From Thermaceae bacterium (lineage in GTDB: Bacteria > Deinococcota > Deinococci > Deinococcales > Thermaceae), in NCBI GenBank assembly GCA_015478585.1, contig JADMIM010000034.1, forward strand, positions 1-33,907: 33,907 nt of DNA, given 5' to 3'. This document shows, one piece after another, positions 1 to 9,102 of the stretch. Below the pieces are notes generated by a model that was given only the letters and a program-made list of their open reading frames with translations, did no database searches and was not told where the DNA came from. Position numbers and translations under genes: made by a program. Numbering within the stretch: position 1 is the first letter of the stretch; each line of letters opens with the position of its first letter.

Positions 1-3000
1 TTTCCTCGAGTGAGGATTGAAACTCTCATATTTCTCACCACTTTCTCATCGGCGGATTGTTCCACTCGGGGTTTTCCTCGAGTGAGGATTGAAACTTAAG
101 CATCAGGCCCCCGGTGCGCTATAGATTGCCGGTTCCACTCGGGGTTTTCCTCGAGTGAGGATTGAAACTCCTCGAGAGCTCTCCAGCTGCCCGCAGGATC
201 CTGTTCCACTCGGGGTTTTCCTCGAGTGAGGATTGAAACTATCTGGTGGCGGGGCTTTATCTGGAGGCGGGGCTTGTTCCACTCGGGGTTTTCCTCGAGT
301 GAGGATTGAAACGCAGTGTAACTGGCCCTCCGCCGGTTGGAATTGGTTCCACTCGGGGTTTTCCTCGAGTGAGGATTGAAACCTACCTCCTATACCCTAC
401 CCCCGTATCCTAAACGTTCCACTCGGGGTTTTCCTCGAGTGAGGATTGAAACGTGTGTAGTTTGGCAATTCGGCTAATAGCAAGCTCGAGTTCCACTCGG
501 GGTTTTCCTCGAGTGAGGATTGAAACCCGCACGAACAAACCCAGTGCGATCAGAGAAAGTTCCACTCGGGGTTTTCCTCGAGTGAGGATTGAAACTTGCC
601 CCTATGGAGTATCCAGGAAAAAACCTTATGTTCCACTCGGGGTTTTCCTCGAGTGAGGATTGAAACAGTTTTTTGTGGGTAGTCAAGTTCCTCATATTCT
701 CGTTCCACTCGGGGTTTTCCTCGAGTGAGGATTGAAACGCTAGCCATGGCCTCTATTTCCCCCTCAGACTGGGTTCCACTCGGGGTTTTCCTCGAGTGAG
801 GATTGAAACGCATTAGAGGCTAGCCTCTACCGGTCGTTGGTGGACGTTCCACTCGGGGTTTTCCTCGAGTGAGGATTGAAACTCGAAACAGAATACGGTT
901 GTGGAGTCCCGATCTTGGTTCCACTCGGGGTTTTCCTCGAGTGAGGATTGAAACCAGCTGACGCGCACGTCCTCGTAGCGCGCGCACGTTCCACTCGGGG
1001 TTTTCCTCGAGTGAGGATTGAAACAGTAGCCTTATAGCCTTTCGCGCGCTTGATGTATGTTCCACTCGGGGTTTTCCTCGAGTGAGGATTGAAACTCCTC
1101 GAGGAAACTACCCCCATGCTCCTACGCTCCGTTCCACTCGGGGTTTTCCTCGAGTGAGGATTGAAACAGGCGCATCCTGCGGGGCCACCGAGAGCGGCAA
1201 GTTCCACTCGGGGTTTTCCTCGAGTGAGGATTGAAACCCTCCGTCCGCGCGTCCTCGTAGCGCGCGTAAACGTTCCACTCGGGGTTTTCCTCGAGTGAGG
1301 ATTGAAACGCGAGTATTTTGATGGTATCAATACGCCCAGGGGGTTCCACTCGGGGTTTTCCTCGAGTGAGGATTGAAACGGCTTCATTGCCACGGCTTGA
1401 GCACCTCCCCCGAGTTCCACTCGGGGTTTTCCTCGAGTGAGGATTGAAACTCGAGAGCCCCCAGAATCGCCTTTATCAGGCGGTTCCACTCGGGGTTTTC
1501 CTCGAGTGAGGATTGAAACAACCTGGAGGACATAGGATTCTGGAGGCCCTAGCGTTCCACTCGGGGTTTTCCTCGAGTGAGGATTGAAACCTATGGCCTG
1601 TTAGCCAGTCTCGAGTTGCTATGTTCCACTCGGGGTTTTCCTCGAGTGAGGATTGAAACGAAAGCGTCGACCCAGACCCGTCCCAGACCCTCGCACGTTC
1701 CACTCGGGGTTTTCCTCGAGTGAGGATTGAAACCACGCACGTCATGAAGACTCCCGGACTGCGATAGAGGGTTCCACTCGGGGTTTTCCTCGAGTGAGGA
1801 TTGAAACGACCCTCACCCCACTCATCCTGCTCATCCTGCGTTCCACTCGGGGTTTTCCTCGAGTGAGGATTGAAACGGCGGAGAATATCCGCCTTCAGCT
1901 CATCAAGCTCGAGTTCCACTCGGGGTTTTCCTCGAGTGAGGATTGAAACCCCTTTATCCGGCGGAGGGGCCTTATCTGGAGGCGTTCCACTCGGGGTTTT
2001 CCTCGAGTGAGGATTGAAACACCAAATATCTGGCTGCCAACAATCCGATCCGCAAGTTCCACTCGGGGTTTTCCTCGAGTGAGGATTGAAACACTTTGCT
2101 GATAGCACCAGAACTCTGCAGCAGCAAGTTCCACTCGGGGTTTTCCTCGAGTGAGGATTGAAACACTGCCAATATTTCCATTTCCCCTGTTCTCATCCCC
2201 TGTTCCACTCGGGGTTTTCCTCGAGTGAGGATTGAAACTAATGGTCGTGCGGAGAATTTTTCCGCGTGGGAGGGTTCCACTCGGGGTTTTCCTCGAGTGA
2301 GGATTGAAACAGCGACTGGTGACGATTCATGGGCGCTATCCTCCGTTCCACTCGGGGTTTTCCTCGAGTGAGGATTGAAACTCAGGCCTACTGAGACATT
2401 GGGCACTGGCCAGGCATGTTCCACTCGGGGTTTTCCTCGAGTGAGGATTGAAACCGGACGCGGGAAGGGTGGTCGTTGACGGGCTAGGTGTTCCACTCGG
2501 GGTTTTCCTCGAGTGAGGATTGAAACGCTATTTTGCTGCTGGCAGCGCTGAGATTGCGGCTGGTTCCACTCGGGGTTTTCCTCGAGTGAGGATTGAAACT
2601 GGGATTTTAAATCTAAAATCCAAAATCCCAGAGTTCCACTCGGGGTTTTCCTCGAGTGAGGATTGAAACTAGAACTTTAGACCGGTTCTTGTCTATCTCG
2701 AGTTCCACTCGGGGTTTTCCTCGAGTGAGGATTGAAACTCGTCGGCCACGGGATTTCTCGATCCTCCAGCACGTTCCACTCGGGGTTTTCCTCGAGTGAG
2801 GATTGAAACCACCACCAAAACCCGGCTGCAGATTACTCCCCGCGGGTTCCACTCGGGGTTTTCCTCGAGTGAGGATTGAAACGTAATTCCCCCTATTCTC
2901 ATCCCCCTCATTCCCACGTTCCACTCGGGGTTTTCCTCGAGTGAGGATTGAAACAGACTGAAGGCCGCGACCAGGCCGATCAGCACCGAGTTCCACTCGG

Positions 3001-6000
3001 GGTTTTCCTCGAGTGAGGATTGAAACGGACTGCTTCCGATTCCGTAGTTGGAGATATTGGGTTCCACTCGGGGTTTTCCTCGAGTGAGGATTGAAACATG
3101 CCGCCCTCGCAATCTGGATTGATTCCATCAGCGTTCCACTCGGGGTTTTCCTCGAGTGAGGATTGAAACCCGTAGGCTCTGGCACGGTTCCTCCTGAGGC
3201 CCGTTCCACTCGGGGTTTTCCTCGAGTGAGGATTGAAACCCAGACGCTGATTCTGAGTTCTTTGAAAACCCCACGTTCCACTCGGGGTTTTCCTCGAGTG
3301 AGGATTGAAACCTATATAGATGCCACGTGGAGCGCAAATCAGCCGTTCCACTCGGGGTTTTCCTCGAGTGAGGATTGAAACGAACAGCTCTCGGGCATTC
3401 CAGCAGATGCCGATCGTTCCACTCGGGGTTTTCCTCGAGTGAGGATTGAAACGGTAGCCTTATATCCCTTCATAAAACTAATGTATTGTTCCACTCGGGG
3501 TTTTCCTCGAGTGAGGATTGAAACACATGATATTTGTCGCCACTCCCATGATCGGGTGGTTCCACTCGGGGTTTTCCTCGAGTGAGGATTGAAACCCTCC
3601 TGCACGGCCTGGATCGGCTGAAAAGTCGCGTTCCACTCGGGGTTTTCCTCGAGTGAGGATTGAAACAGTGATGGAACGGAGGACAGCGACCAAGGATCGC
3701 GTTCCACTCGGGGTTTTCCTCGAGTGAGGATTGAAACGAGGTTCGGCCCATCATCCGTCGCGCTTTGCGCGAGTTCCACTCGGGGTTTTCCTCGAGTGAG
3801 GATTGAAACTCGGAGTCCGCGCGTCCTCATATTGCGCGTGTACTACGTTCCACTCGGGGTTTTCCTCGAGTGAGGATTGAAACCAGCAAGCCCGCTATTA
3901 TCGCACTTTTGGACTGGCGTTCCACTCGGGGTTTTCCTCGAGTGAGGATTGAAACCTGCAGAGATGATCATGCCTCTACCTCCTCTACGTTCCACTCGGG
4001 GTTTTCCTCGAGTGAGGATTCAAACAGCCTCAAGGAGATAGAAATGGCTTCCATCTCCGGGTTCCACTCGGGGTTTTCCTCGAGTGAGGATTGAAACGGT
4101 GGTATCCGACCGCCCGTGAGAACGGAGACGGGTTCCACTCGGGGTTTTCCTCGAGTGAGGATTGAAACGGCATGAGCATAATTTTAGCCGCGATCATGAT
4201 CATGTTCCACTCGGGGTTTTCCTCGAGTGAGGATTGAAACCGCTCCATAGGCTCGCCGATAGCGCTCTGCATAGGTTCCACTCGGGGTTTTCCTCGAGTG
4301 AGGATTGAAACTGGCCAGCAGGCTGAGCTCACGCTGGCCAATCTGTTCCACTCGGGGTTTTCCTCGAGTGAGGATTGAAACTTGAGCACAAGTCCTCCCT
4401 TATTTGATCCTCGAGTTCCACTCGGGGTTTTCCTCGAGTGAGGATTGAAACTGAAGGAAAAGTTTTTTGGCGGAATTACGACTCGGGTTCCACTCGGGGT
4501 TTTCCTCGAGTGAGGATTGAAACTTTCGCACGACCATGCTCAGCAAATCGCCTACCGTGGGTTCCACTCGGGGTTTTCCTCGAGTGAGGATTGAAACCCC
4601 AATATTCCCATCCCCAACATTGTAATTCCCCTGTTCCACTCGGGGTTTTCCTCGAGTGAGGATTGAAACTCCCCAATTCCAACCCCCAATATTCCCCTCT
4701 CCCGTTCCACTCGGGGTTTTCCTCGAGTGAGGATTGAAACAGACAAAGTGAGCGCTACCAAGCTGATGCAAAGTTCCACTCGGGGTTTTCCTCGAGTGAG
4801 GATTGAAACAACCTCAAGGAACCATGCAGCATCCGCTGCACGAGTTCCACTCGGGGTTTTCCTCGAGTGAGGATTGAAACTTGGGCTCGAGCGAACTCGA
4901 CGGCCCAGCACTCGGGTTCCACTCGGGGTTTTCCTCGAGTGAGGATTGAAACGCGCCGCTTCCTTGAGATCTCCGTAGCGGTCAGCCAGTTCCACTCGGG
5001 GTTTTCCTCGAGTGAGGATTGAAACATCTTGCTCATCTTGCTCACCCTGCTACTCGAGTTCCACTCGGGGTTTTCCTCGAGTGAGGATTGAAACCGCACC
5101 TTGCCCGTCGACGACCACCGATCCCGTGGGTTCCACTCGGGGTTTTCCTCGAGTGAGGATTGAAACATTTTTTTACAATCTTTTCTCATAATCATGGGCA
5201 TGTTCCACTCGGGGTTTTCCTCGAGTGAGGATTGAAACAGCACCGATAGCCTGCTAATCGATTGGCAGCAGGTTCCACTCGGGGTTTTCCTCGAGTGAGG
5301 ATTGAAACTGATAAAGATCGAGGACATCTCTCTGCTCGTGGGTTCCACTCGGGGTTTTCCTCGAGTGAGGATTGAAACGGATCCATACTGAACCCGAACT
5401 CCGTGACAAACTGTTCCACTCGGGGTTTTCCTCGAGTGAGGATTGAAACGAGTGGCGTGACGGGCAAGTCCGCGCCTTGCCCATGTTCCACTCGGGGTTT
5501 TCCTCGAGTGAGGATTGAAACTATGCCAGCGGCCAATATGTGGCCAATATCATCTTGTTCCACTCGGGGTTTTCCTCGAGTGAGGATTGAAACCGACCAG
5601 CAAGCAGTTGAAATCGCTCGAGGATTGCGTTCCACTCGGGGTTTTCCTCGAGTGAGGATTGAAACTAAAACATCGGCACGGCCTCGGGCCAATACTCGAG
5701 TTCCACTCGGGGTTTTCCTCGAGTGAGGATTGAAACTTGAGCATGATTCCCCCCTTATTTGATCCTCGGGTTCCACTCGGGGTTTTCCTCGAGTGAGGAT
5801 TGAAACCTCTGCTCGAGAAGGGAGAACTTATGAACATAACGTTCCACTCGGGGTTTTCCTCGAGTGAGGATTGAAACTCGGCTCGAGATCCATCAGGGCC
5901 GTGGCTGAAACGTTCCACTCGGGGTTTTCCTCGAGTGAGGATTGAAACATGTCCACCAAACACCGCGGAATCGGAGACTTATGTTCCACTCGGGGTTTTC

Positions 6001-6846
6001 CTCGAGTGAGGATTGAAACCAATGGGGAGCCGCCGTGGGCACTCACGAGGTGATGTTCCACTCGGGGTTTTCCTCGAGTGAGGATTGAAACTTGCGGCTC
6101 GAGCTTACCCTCGAGCCACAGGATGTGTTCCACTCGGGGTTTTCCTCGAGTGAGGATTGAAACAAAAAACTACTCGATACCGGCAGAATGCCGCTCCAGT
6201 TCCACTCGGGGTTTTCCTCGAGTGAGGATTGAAACGACCACCACTACCGGCCCAGATGCCGTCTCCGACGGTTCCACTCGGGGTTTTCCTCGAGTGAGGA
6301 TTGAAACCACTGTGCGGGCTCGAGGCACTTGATTAGCCTCGAGTTCCACTCGGGGTTTTCCTCGAGTGAGGATTGAAACCCTTGGCACGCAGCGCCAAGA
6401 TCTGGAGGCTATCGTTCCACTCGGGGTTTTCCTCGAGTGAGGATTGAAACACGTCTTCCGGAGATATCCCAATCTCCAGAAGCCTGTTCCACTCGGGGTT
6501 TTCCTCGAGTGAGGATTGAAACCGCGCATTTCCAGCCGCAATCAGGGCGACGGCATGGGTTCCACTCGGGGTTTTCCTCGAGTGAGGATTGAAACCGCCG
6601 ACACCATCGCACAATATCAAGCCCAGAAATTTCCACTCGGGGTTTTCCTCGAGTGAGGATTGAAACTTGGGGCCGGGTAGCCACTACCGGGGGCACCATC
6701 TTCCACTCGGGGTTTTCCTCGAGTGAGGATTGAAACTCTCACCGTCCTGTGCTGTGGTGTCCCCCAGCCGCGTTCCACTCGGGGTTTTCCTCGAGTGAGG
6801 ATTGAAACTGCTTGAGCAGGGAGTGAACGGTGTGGAGGTTCCACTC
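1..6846 (+). CRISPR. Large CRISPR array: 95 complete 37-bp repeats, array continues left of the window
   Basis: Hand count gives a partial repeat at 1-23, complete repeats from 59-95 to 6772-6808, and a 9-bp repeat stub at 6838-6846. There are 95 spacers of 32-37 bp plus a terminal 29-bp one. The repeat, in blocks, is GTTC / CACTCGGGG / TTTT / CCTCGAGTG / AGGATTGAAAC. The two 9-base blocks pair (one G-U) around a TTTT loop. The ATTGAAAC end is typical of repeats processed by Cas6, which would leave an 8-nt 5' handle on each crRNA; this is family knowledge. Nearly all repeats are identical. Exceptions are 3989-4025 (G to C at 4021), and 6630-6666 and 6700-6736 (first base T and C). Degeneration on the right makes that the trailer, so transcription is inferred left to right from a leader outside the window. 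No cas gene is present here, so the subtype (I-B/I-D or III-like) cannot be fixed. Confidence 0.98.
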
Positions 6847-6928
6847 TATGCCAGTATCTGTCTACATAAATCTACCGAGTACGCCATCCCCCTACTTTGC
6901 TACTCGTGCAGTTATTCCACAAGTCGCC
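6838..6928 (+). other. Array trailer: truncated last repeat and non-coding flank
   Basis: Only the first nine bases of the repeat (GTTCCACTC, 6838-6846) survive after a short 29-bp last spacer. The sequence then diverges completely. From 6847 to the stop codon of the bisphosphatase gene at 6929 I see no gene and no convincing terminator. Confidence 0.8.
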
Positions 6929-7897
6929 CTAAACCCGGATATTCACCCTGGCTCCACTCTCGAACAGGTGGATGCTGTCCATAAAGCGCACTACCCTGGT
7001 TGAGTAGCCCATCACAATCGAGTGGGTTCGGGCTCCCCCGCCAAAATAGCGCACCCCCTCGAGTATGTCCCCATCGGTGATTCCGGTGGCTGCGAAAACA
7101 ATCTGCTGTCCGGGGGCTAAGTCTTTGGTGCGGTAGGTTTTGCCCTCGTCCACGCCCATGTCATGCAGGCGCTTGAGTTCGGCCTCGGAGTGCGGGAGAA
7201 AGCGACCCTGGATTTCTCCGCCTAGACACTTTAAAGCCGCGGCTGCCAGCACGCCCTCGGGAGCCCCGCCGCTGCCCATCAGAACATGAACTCCGGTTCC
7301 GCGCACGGCTACGGCCACGGCGGCTACCACATCGCCTTCGTTGATGAGCTTGACCCTGGCCCCGGTTTTGCGGATGTCCGAGATAAGCTTTTCGTGCCGG
7401 GGACGGTCTAGCACCACTACCACCAAATCCTCCACCTTGCGACCCAGCGAGTCCGCCACGATGCGCAAGTTGGCCTCCACCGGAAAATCCAGGCTGACCT
7501 TGCCTGCGGCGGGCGGCCCAACCGCCAGCTTGTCCATGTACATATCTGGCGCGTGAACCAGGCCGCCTTTTTCGCTCAGGGCAATCACGGTAATCGAGTT
7601 GGGCAAGCCCTTGGCGGTAATGGTAGTGCCCTCTACGGGATCCACGGCGATATCCACCTGGGGGCCGCCCCTGCCCAGTTGTTCGCCGATGTAGAGCATG
7701 GGGGCTTCGTCCATCTCGCCCTCGCCAATTACCACCGTGCCCTGGATGGGCAACTCCGAAAGCACCTGGCGCATGGCCTCGGTTCCGGCTGCGTCTACGG
7801 CCTCCTTGTCGCCCATCCCGGCTAAGCGGCTGGCCGAGAGGGCGGCTTGCTCGGTGACACGGGCTACCTCGAGCACCAACAGTCGTTCGATGTCCAT
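6929..7897 (-). CDS. glpX: Fructose-1,6-bisphosphatase, class II (GlpX type)
   Basis: 322 residues, the usual family length. The enzyme hydrolyses fructose-1,6-bisphosphate to fructose-6-phosphate in gluconeogenesis, in the cytosol. The metal- and substrate-binding signatures are visible: [15 protein letters not shown] near residue 58 and DPVEGTT near residue 87, followed by the glycine-rich [20 protein letters not shown] segment. The start ATG at 7897 opens with [19 protein letters not shown], the normal N-terminus of the family. No Shine-Dalgarno sequence precedes it; instead TAAGCT stands six bases upstream, suggesting a leaderless transcript. A membrane protein gene lies upstream on the same strand, 55 bp away. 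Its 3' end faces the CRISPR trailer. Identification is firm. Confidence 0.96.
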   Translation of the reverse strand: MDIERLLVLEVARVTEQAALSASRLAGMGDKEAVDAAGTEAMRQVLSELPIQGTVVIGEGEMDEAPMLYIGEQLGRGGPQVDIAVDPVEGTTITAKGLPNSITVIALSEKGGLVHAPDMYMDKLAVGPPAAGKVSLDFPVEANLRIVADSLGRKVEDLVVVVLDRPRHEKLISDIRKTGARVKLINEGDVVAAVAVAVRGTGVHVLMGSGGAPEGVLAAAALKCLGGEIQGRFLPHSEAELKRLHDMGVDEGKTYRTKDLAPGQQIVFAATGITDGDILEGVRYFGGGARTHSIVMGYSTRVVRFMDSIHLFESGARVNIRV

Positions 7898-7903
7898 AGG
7901 CTG

Positions 7904-7909
7904 AGCTTA
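7904..7909 (-). promoter_or_regulatory. Candidate leaderless -10 box of glpX
   Basis: On the minus strand TAAGCT is followed by six bases and then the glpX ATG. A TANNNT box at this distance fits leaderless promoters known from Deinococcus-Thermus. No clear -35 hexamer was identified. Confidence 0.4.
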
Positions 7910-7952
7910 CCAGAACTGGGTCATGGACGGGCTTTGGTAGCTTTTCCAAACC

Positions 7953-8300
7953 TCACGAAGAGGGTCTGCGGCCCCAGCCACCCAGCAGTGTCCCTACCCC
8001 GGCCAGAATCAAAAACAGCGGCCAGACCTTGCCCCAGTCCCAGTTGAACAAGAAAATGAGGGCCACCAGGGTCGGGAAAAGACCTCCCATCGCGGTAGCC
8101 GAAACTCTGGGGGTTAGGGTTTTGTCCTGGCGATAGAAGTTATAAGCCTGTAGCAGCGCCACAACGCCCGGTATCAGGATAAAAAGCGCCCACCAGTTGC
8201 CCCACTCGAGGCCGGTCAGGGTTTGTATCAAAAACACCAGCCCTAGCCCAATTAGAACCAAGCCACCTATCCACGAGTTGTTGCGTCCTGAGCCCCACAT
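7953..8300 (-). CDS. Small integral membrane protein of unknown function
   Basis: 115 residues. The start ATG at 8300 is supported by GGGAGGTGG just upstream. The chain is mostly hydrophobic, with about four membrane segments (roughly residues 11-27, 34-50, 68-84 and 89-107) and tryptophan-rich boundaries (GLEWGNWWALF, NWDWGKVWPLF). The two halves resemble one another (a GNWWALF/GKVWPLF repeat), as in the small tandem-hairpin proteins related to the N-terminal region of LiaF. That comparison is by impression, not by search. Function is unknown. It lies between glpX and hisIE on the same strand and may be co-transcribed with glpX. Confidence 0.8.
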   Translation of the reverse strand: MWGSGRNNSWIGGLVLIGLGLVFLIQTLTGLEWGNWWALFILIPGVVALLQAYNFYRQDKTLTPRVSATAMGGLFPTLVALIFLFNWDWGKVWPLFLILAGVGTLLGGWGRRPSS

Positions 8301-8385
8301 ATGCCACCTCCCATGCTTGCTTCACTGTAGCATAGGCGTTGGTGCTAGGTTTCTGACTGCTTCAGCACTCGTACAAGACCCTGAA

Positions 8386-9060
8386 CTAGGGTTTGTGTCG
8401 CTCCCACAGGGCTTTTGCCAGGTCATCGGGGGATAGCCCGCGCTCAGCGAGAGTGAAAAGCAGATGGAAGAGCAGATCCGAAGCCTCCCAACGTAGCTCC
8501 TCCGGGTTCTCGTTCTTCGCCGCGATGATAACTTCTCCGGCTTCCTCGCCAATTTTCTTGAGGATGCGGTCTAGGCCCGCTTGGTGCATTTTGGCCACGT
8601 AGGAGCCTTCGGGAAGCTCTTGGATGCGCGATTCGATAGTGCGATAAACCTTCTCGAGCACCTCCCCAAGCGGCGGATGTTTTGAGGCTTCACCCCCACC
8701 CCGCGGCTCCCTCCCCCGAGAGGGAGAGGGGGTGGTTGATGATTCAATCAAGGGGTTGTGGAAGCAGCTTTCAGCTCCGGTGTGGCAGGCTGGGCCGTTG
8801 GGGATAACCTTGTAGAGCACGGCATCCTGGTCGCAGTCGAGCACCACCTCGAGCACCTCTTGGGTGTTTCCTGAAGTTGCCCCTTTGACCCAAAGCTCTC
8901 GTCTCGAGCGGCTCCAGAAGGTACTTTTGCGGGTGTAAAGGGTTTGCTCTAAAGCCTCCAGGTTGGCGTAGGCCAGTGTCAAAACCTGACCGCTGGCTGC
9001 ATCCTGCACGATGACTGGAACCAAGCCATTGCTGTCAAATTTCACGTCGCTCAGGTTCAT
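8386..9060 (-). CDS. hisIE: Bifunctional HisIE: phosphoribosyl-AMP cyclohydrolase / phosphoribosyl-ATP diphosphatase
   Basis: 224 residues from the ATG at 9060; the upstream GTG at 9072 is less likely. It catalyses steps 2 and 3 of histidine synthesis. The HisI domain (about 1-104) has [17 protein letters not shown] and the metal/substrate motif [10 protein letters not shown], then [12 protein letters not shown]. The HisE domain (about 128-224) has the helical nucleotidase pattern [16 protein letters not shown] and [10 protein letters not shown]. Between them, residues 105-128 form an unusual linker rich in Ser, Pro, Arg and Gly, encoded by a GC-rich palindromic repeat at 8689-8739. hisF follows upstream on the same strand about 40 bp away, so the two probably form an operon, with hisF first. 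Confidence 0.96.
   Translation of the reverse strand: MNLSDVKFDSNGLVPVIVQDAASGQVLTLAYANLEALEQTLYTRKSTFWSRSRRELWVKGATSGNTQEVLEVVLDCDQDAVLYKVIPNGPACHTGAESCFHNPLIESSTTPSPSRGREPRGGGEASKHPPLGEVLEKVYRTIESRIQELPEGSYVAKMHQAGLDRILKKIGEEAGEVIIAAKNENPEELRWEASDLLFHLLFTLAERGLSPDDLAKALWERHKP
8689..8739. repeat. GC-rich palindromic repeat inserted in the hisIE coding sequence
   Basis: CACCCCC near 8691 pairs with GGGGGTG near 8729, and inside it CTCCCT pairs with AGGGAG. The stretch is 51 bp, a multiple of three, and keeps the frame open as [17 protein letters not shown]. It shares the CCCTC/GAGGG theme with 9109-9135, 19392-19414 and 22965-22994. Confidence 0.7.
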
Positions 9061-9102
9061 AACCCCCCCCACCCTAGCACCGGCAAAGCCCGGCCCATGG
9101 GT

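Noticed and set aside
453-6844. Long open frames across the array, mainly on the minus strand (up to about 220 codons)
   Set aside because: They are read-through of repeats: the 37-bp repeat has no stop in any minus frame and is open in only one plus frame, so the asymmetry alone does not show coding.
6802-6984. Small plus-strand frame at the array trailer
   Set aside because: Covers the last repeat and the glpX 3' end; no ribosome-binding site and no protein-like character.
7161-7949. 262-codon minus-strand frame over glpX
   Set aside because: Gly/Arg-rich shadow of the real glpX frame in GC-rich DNA.
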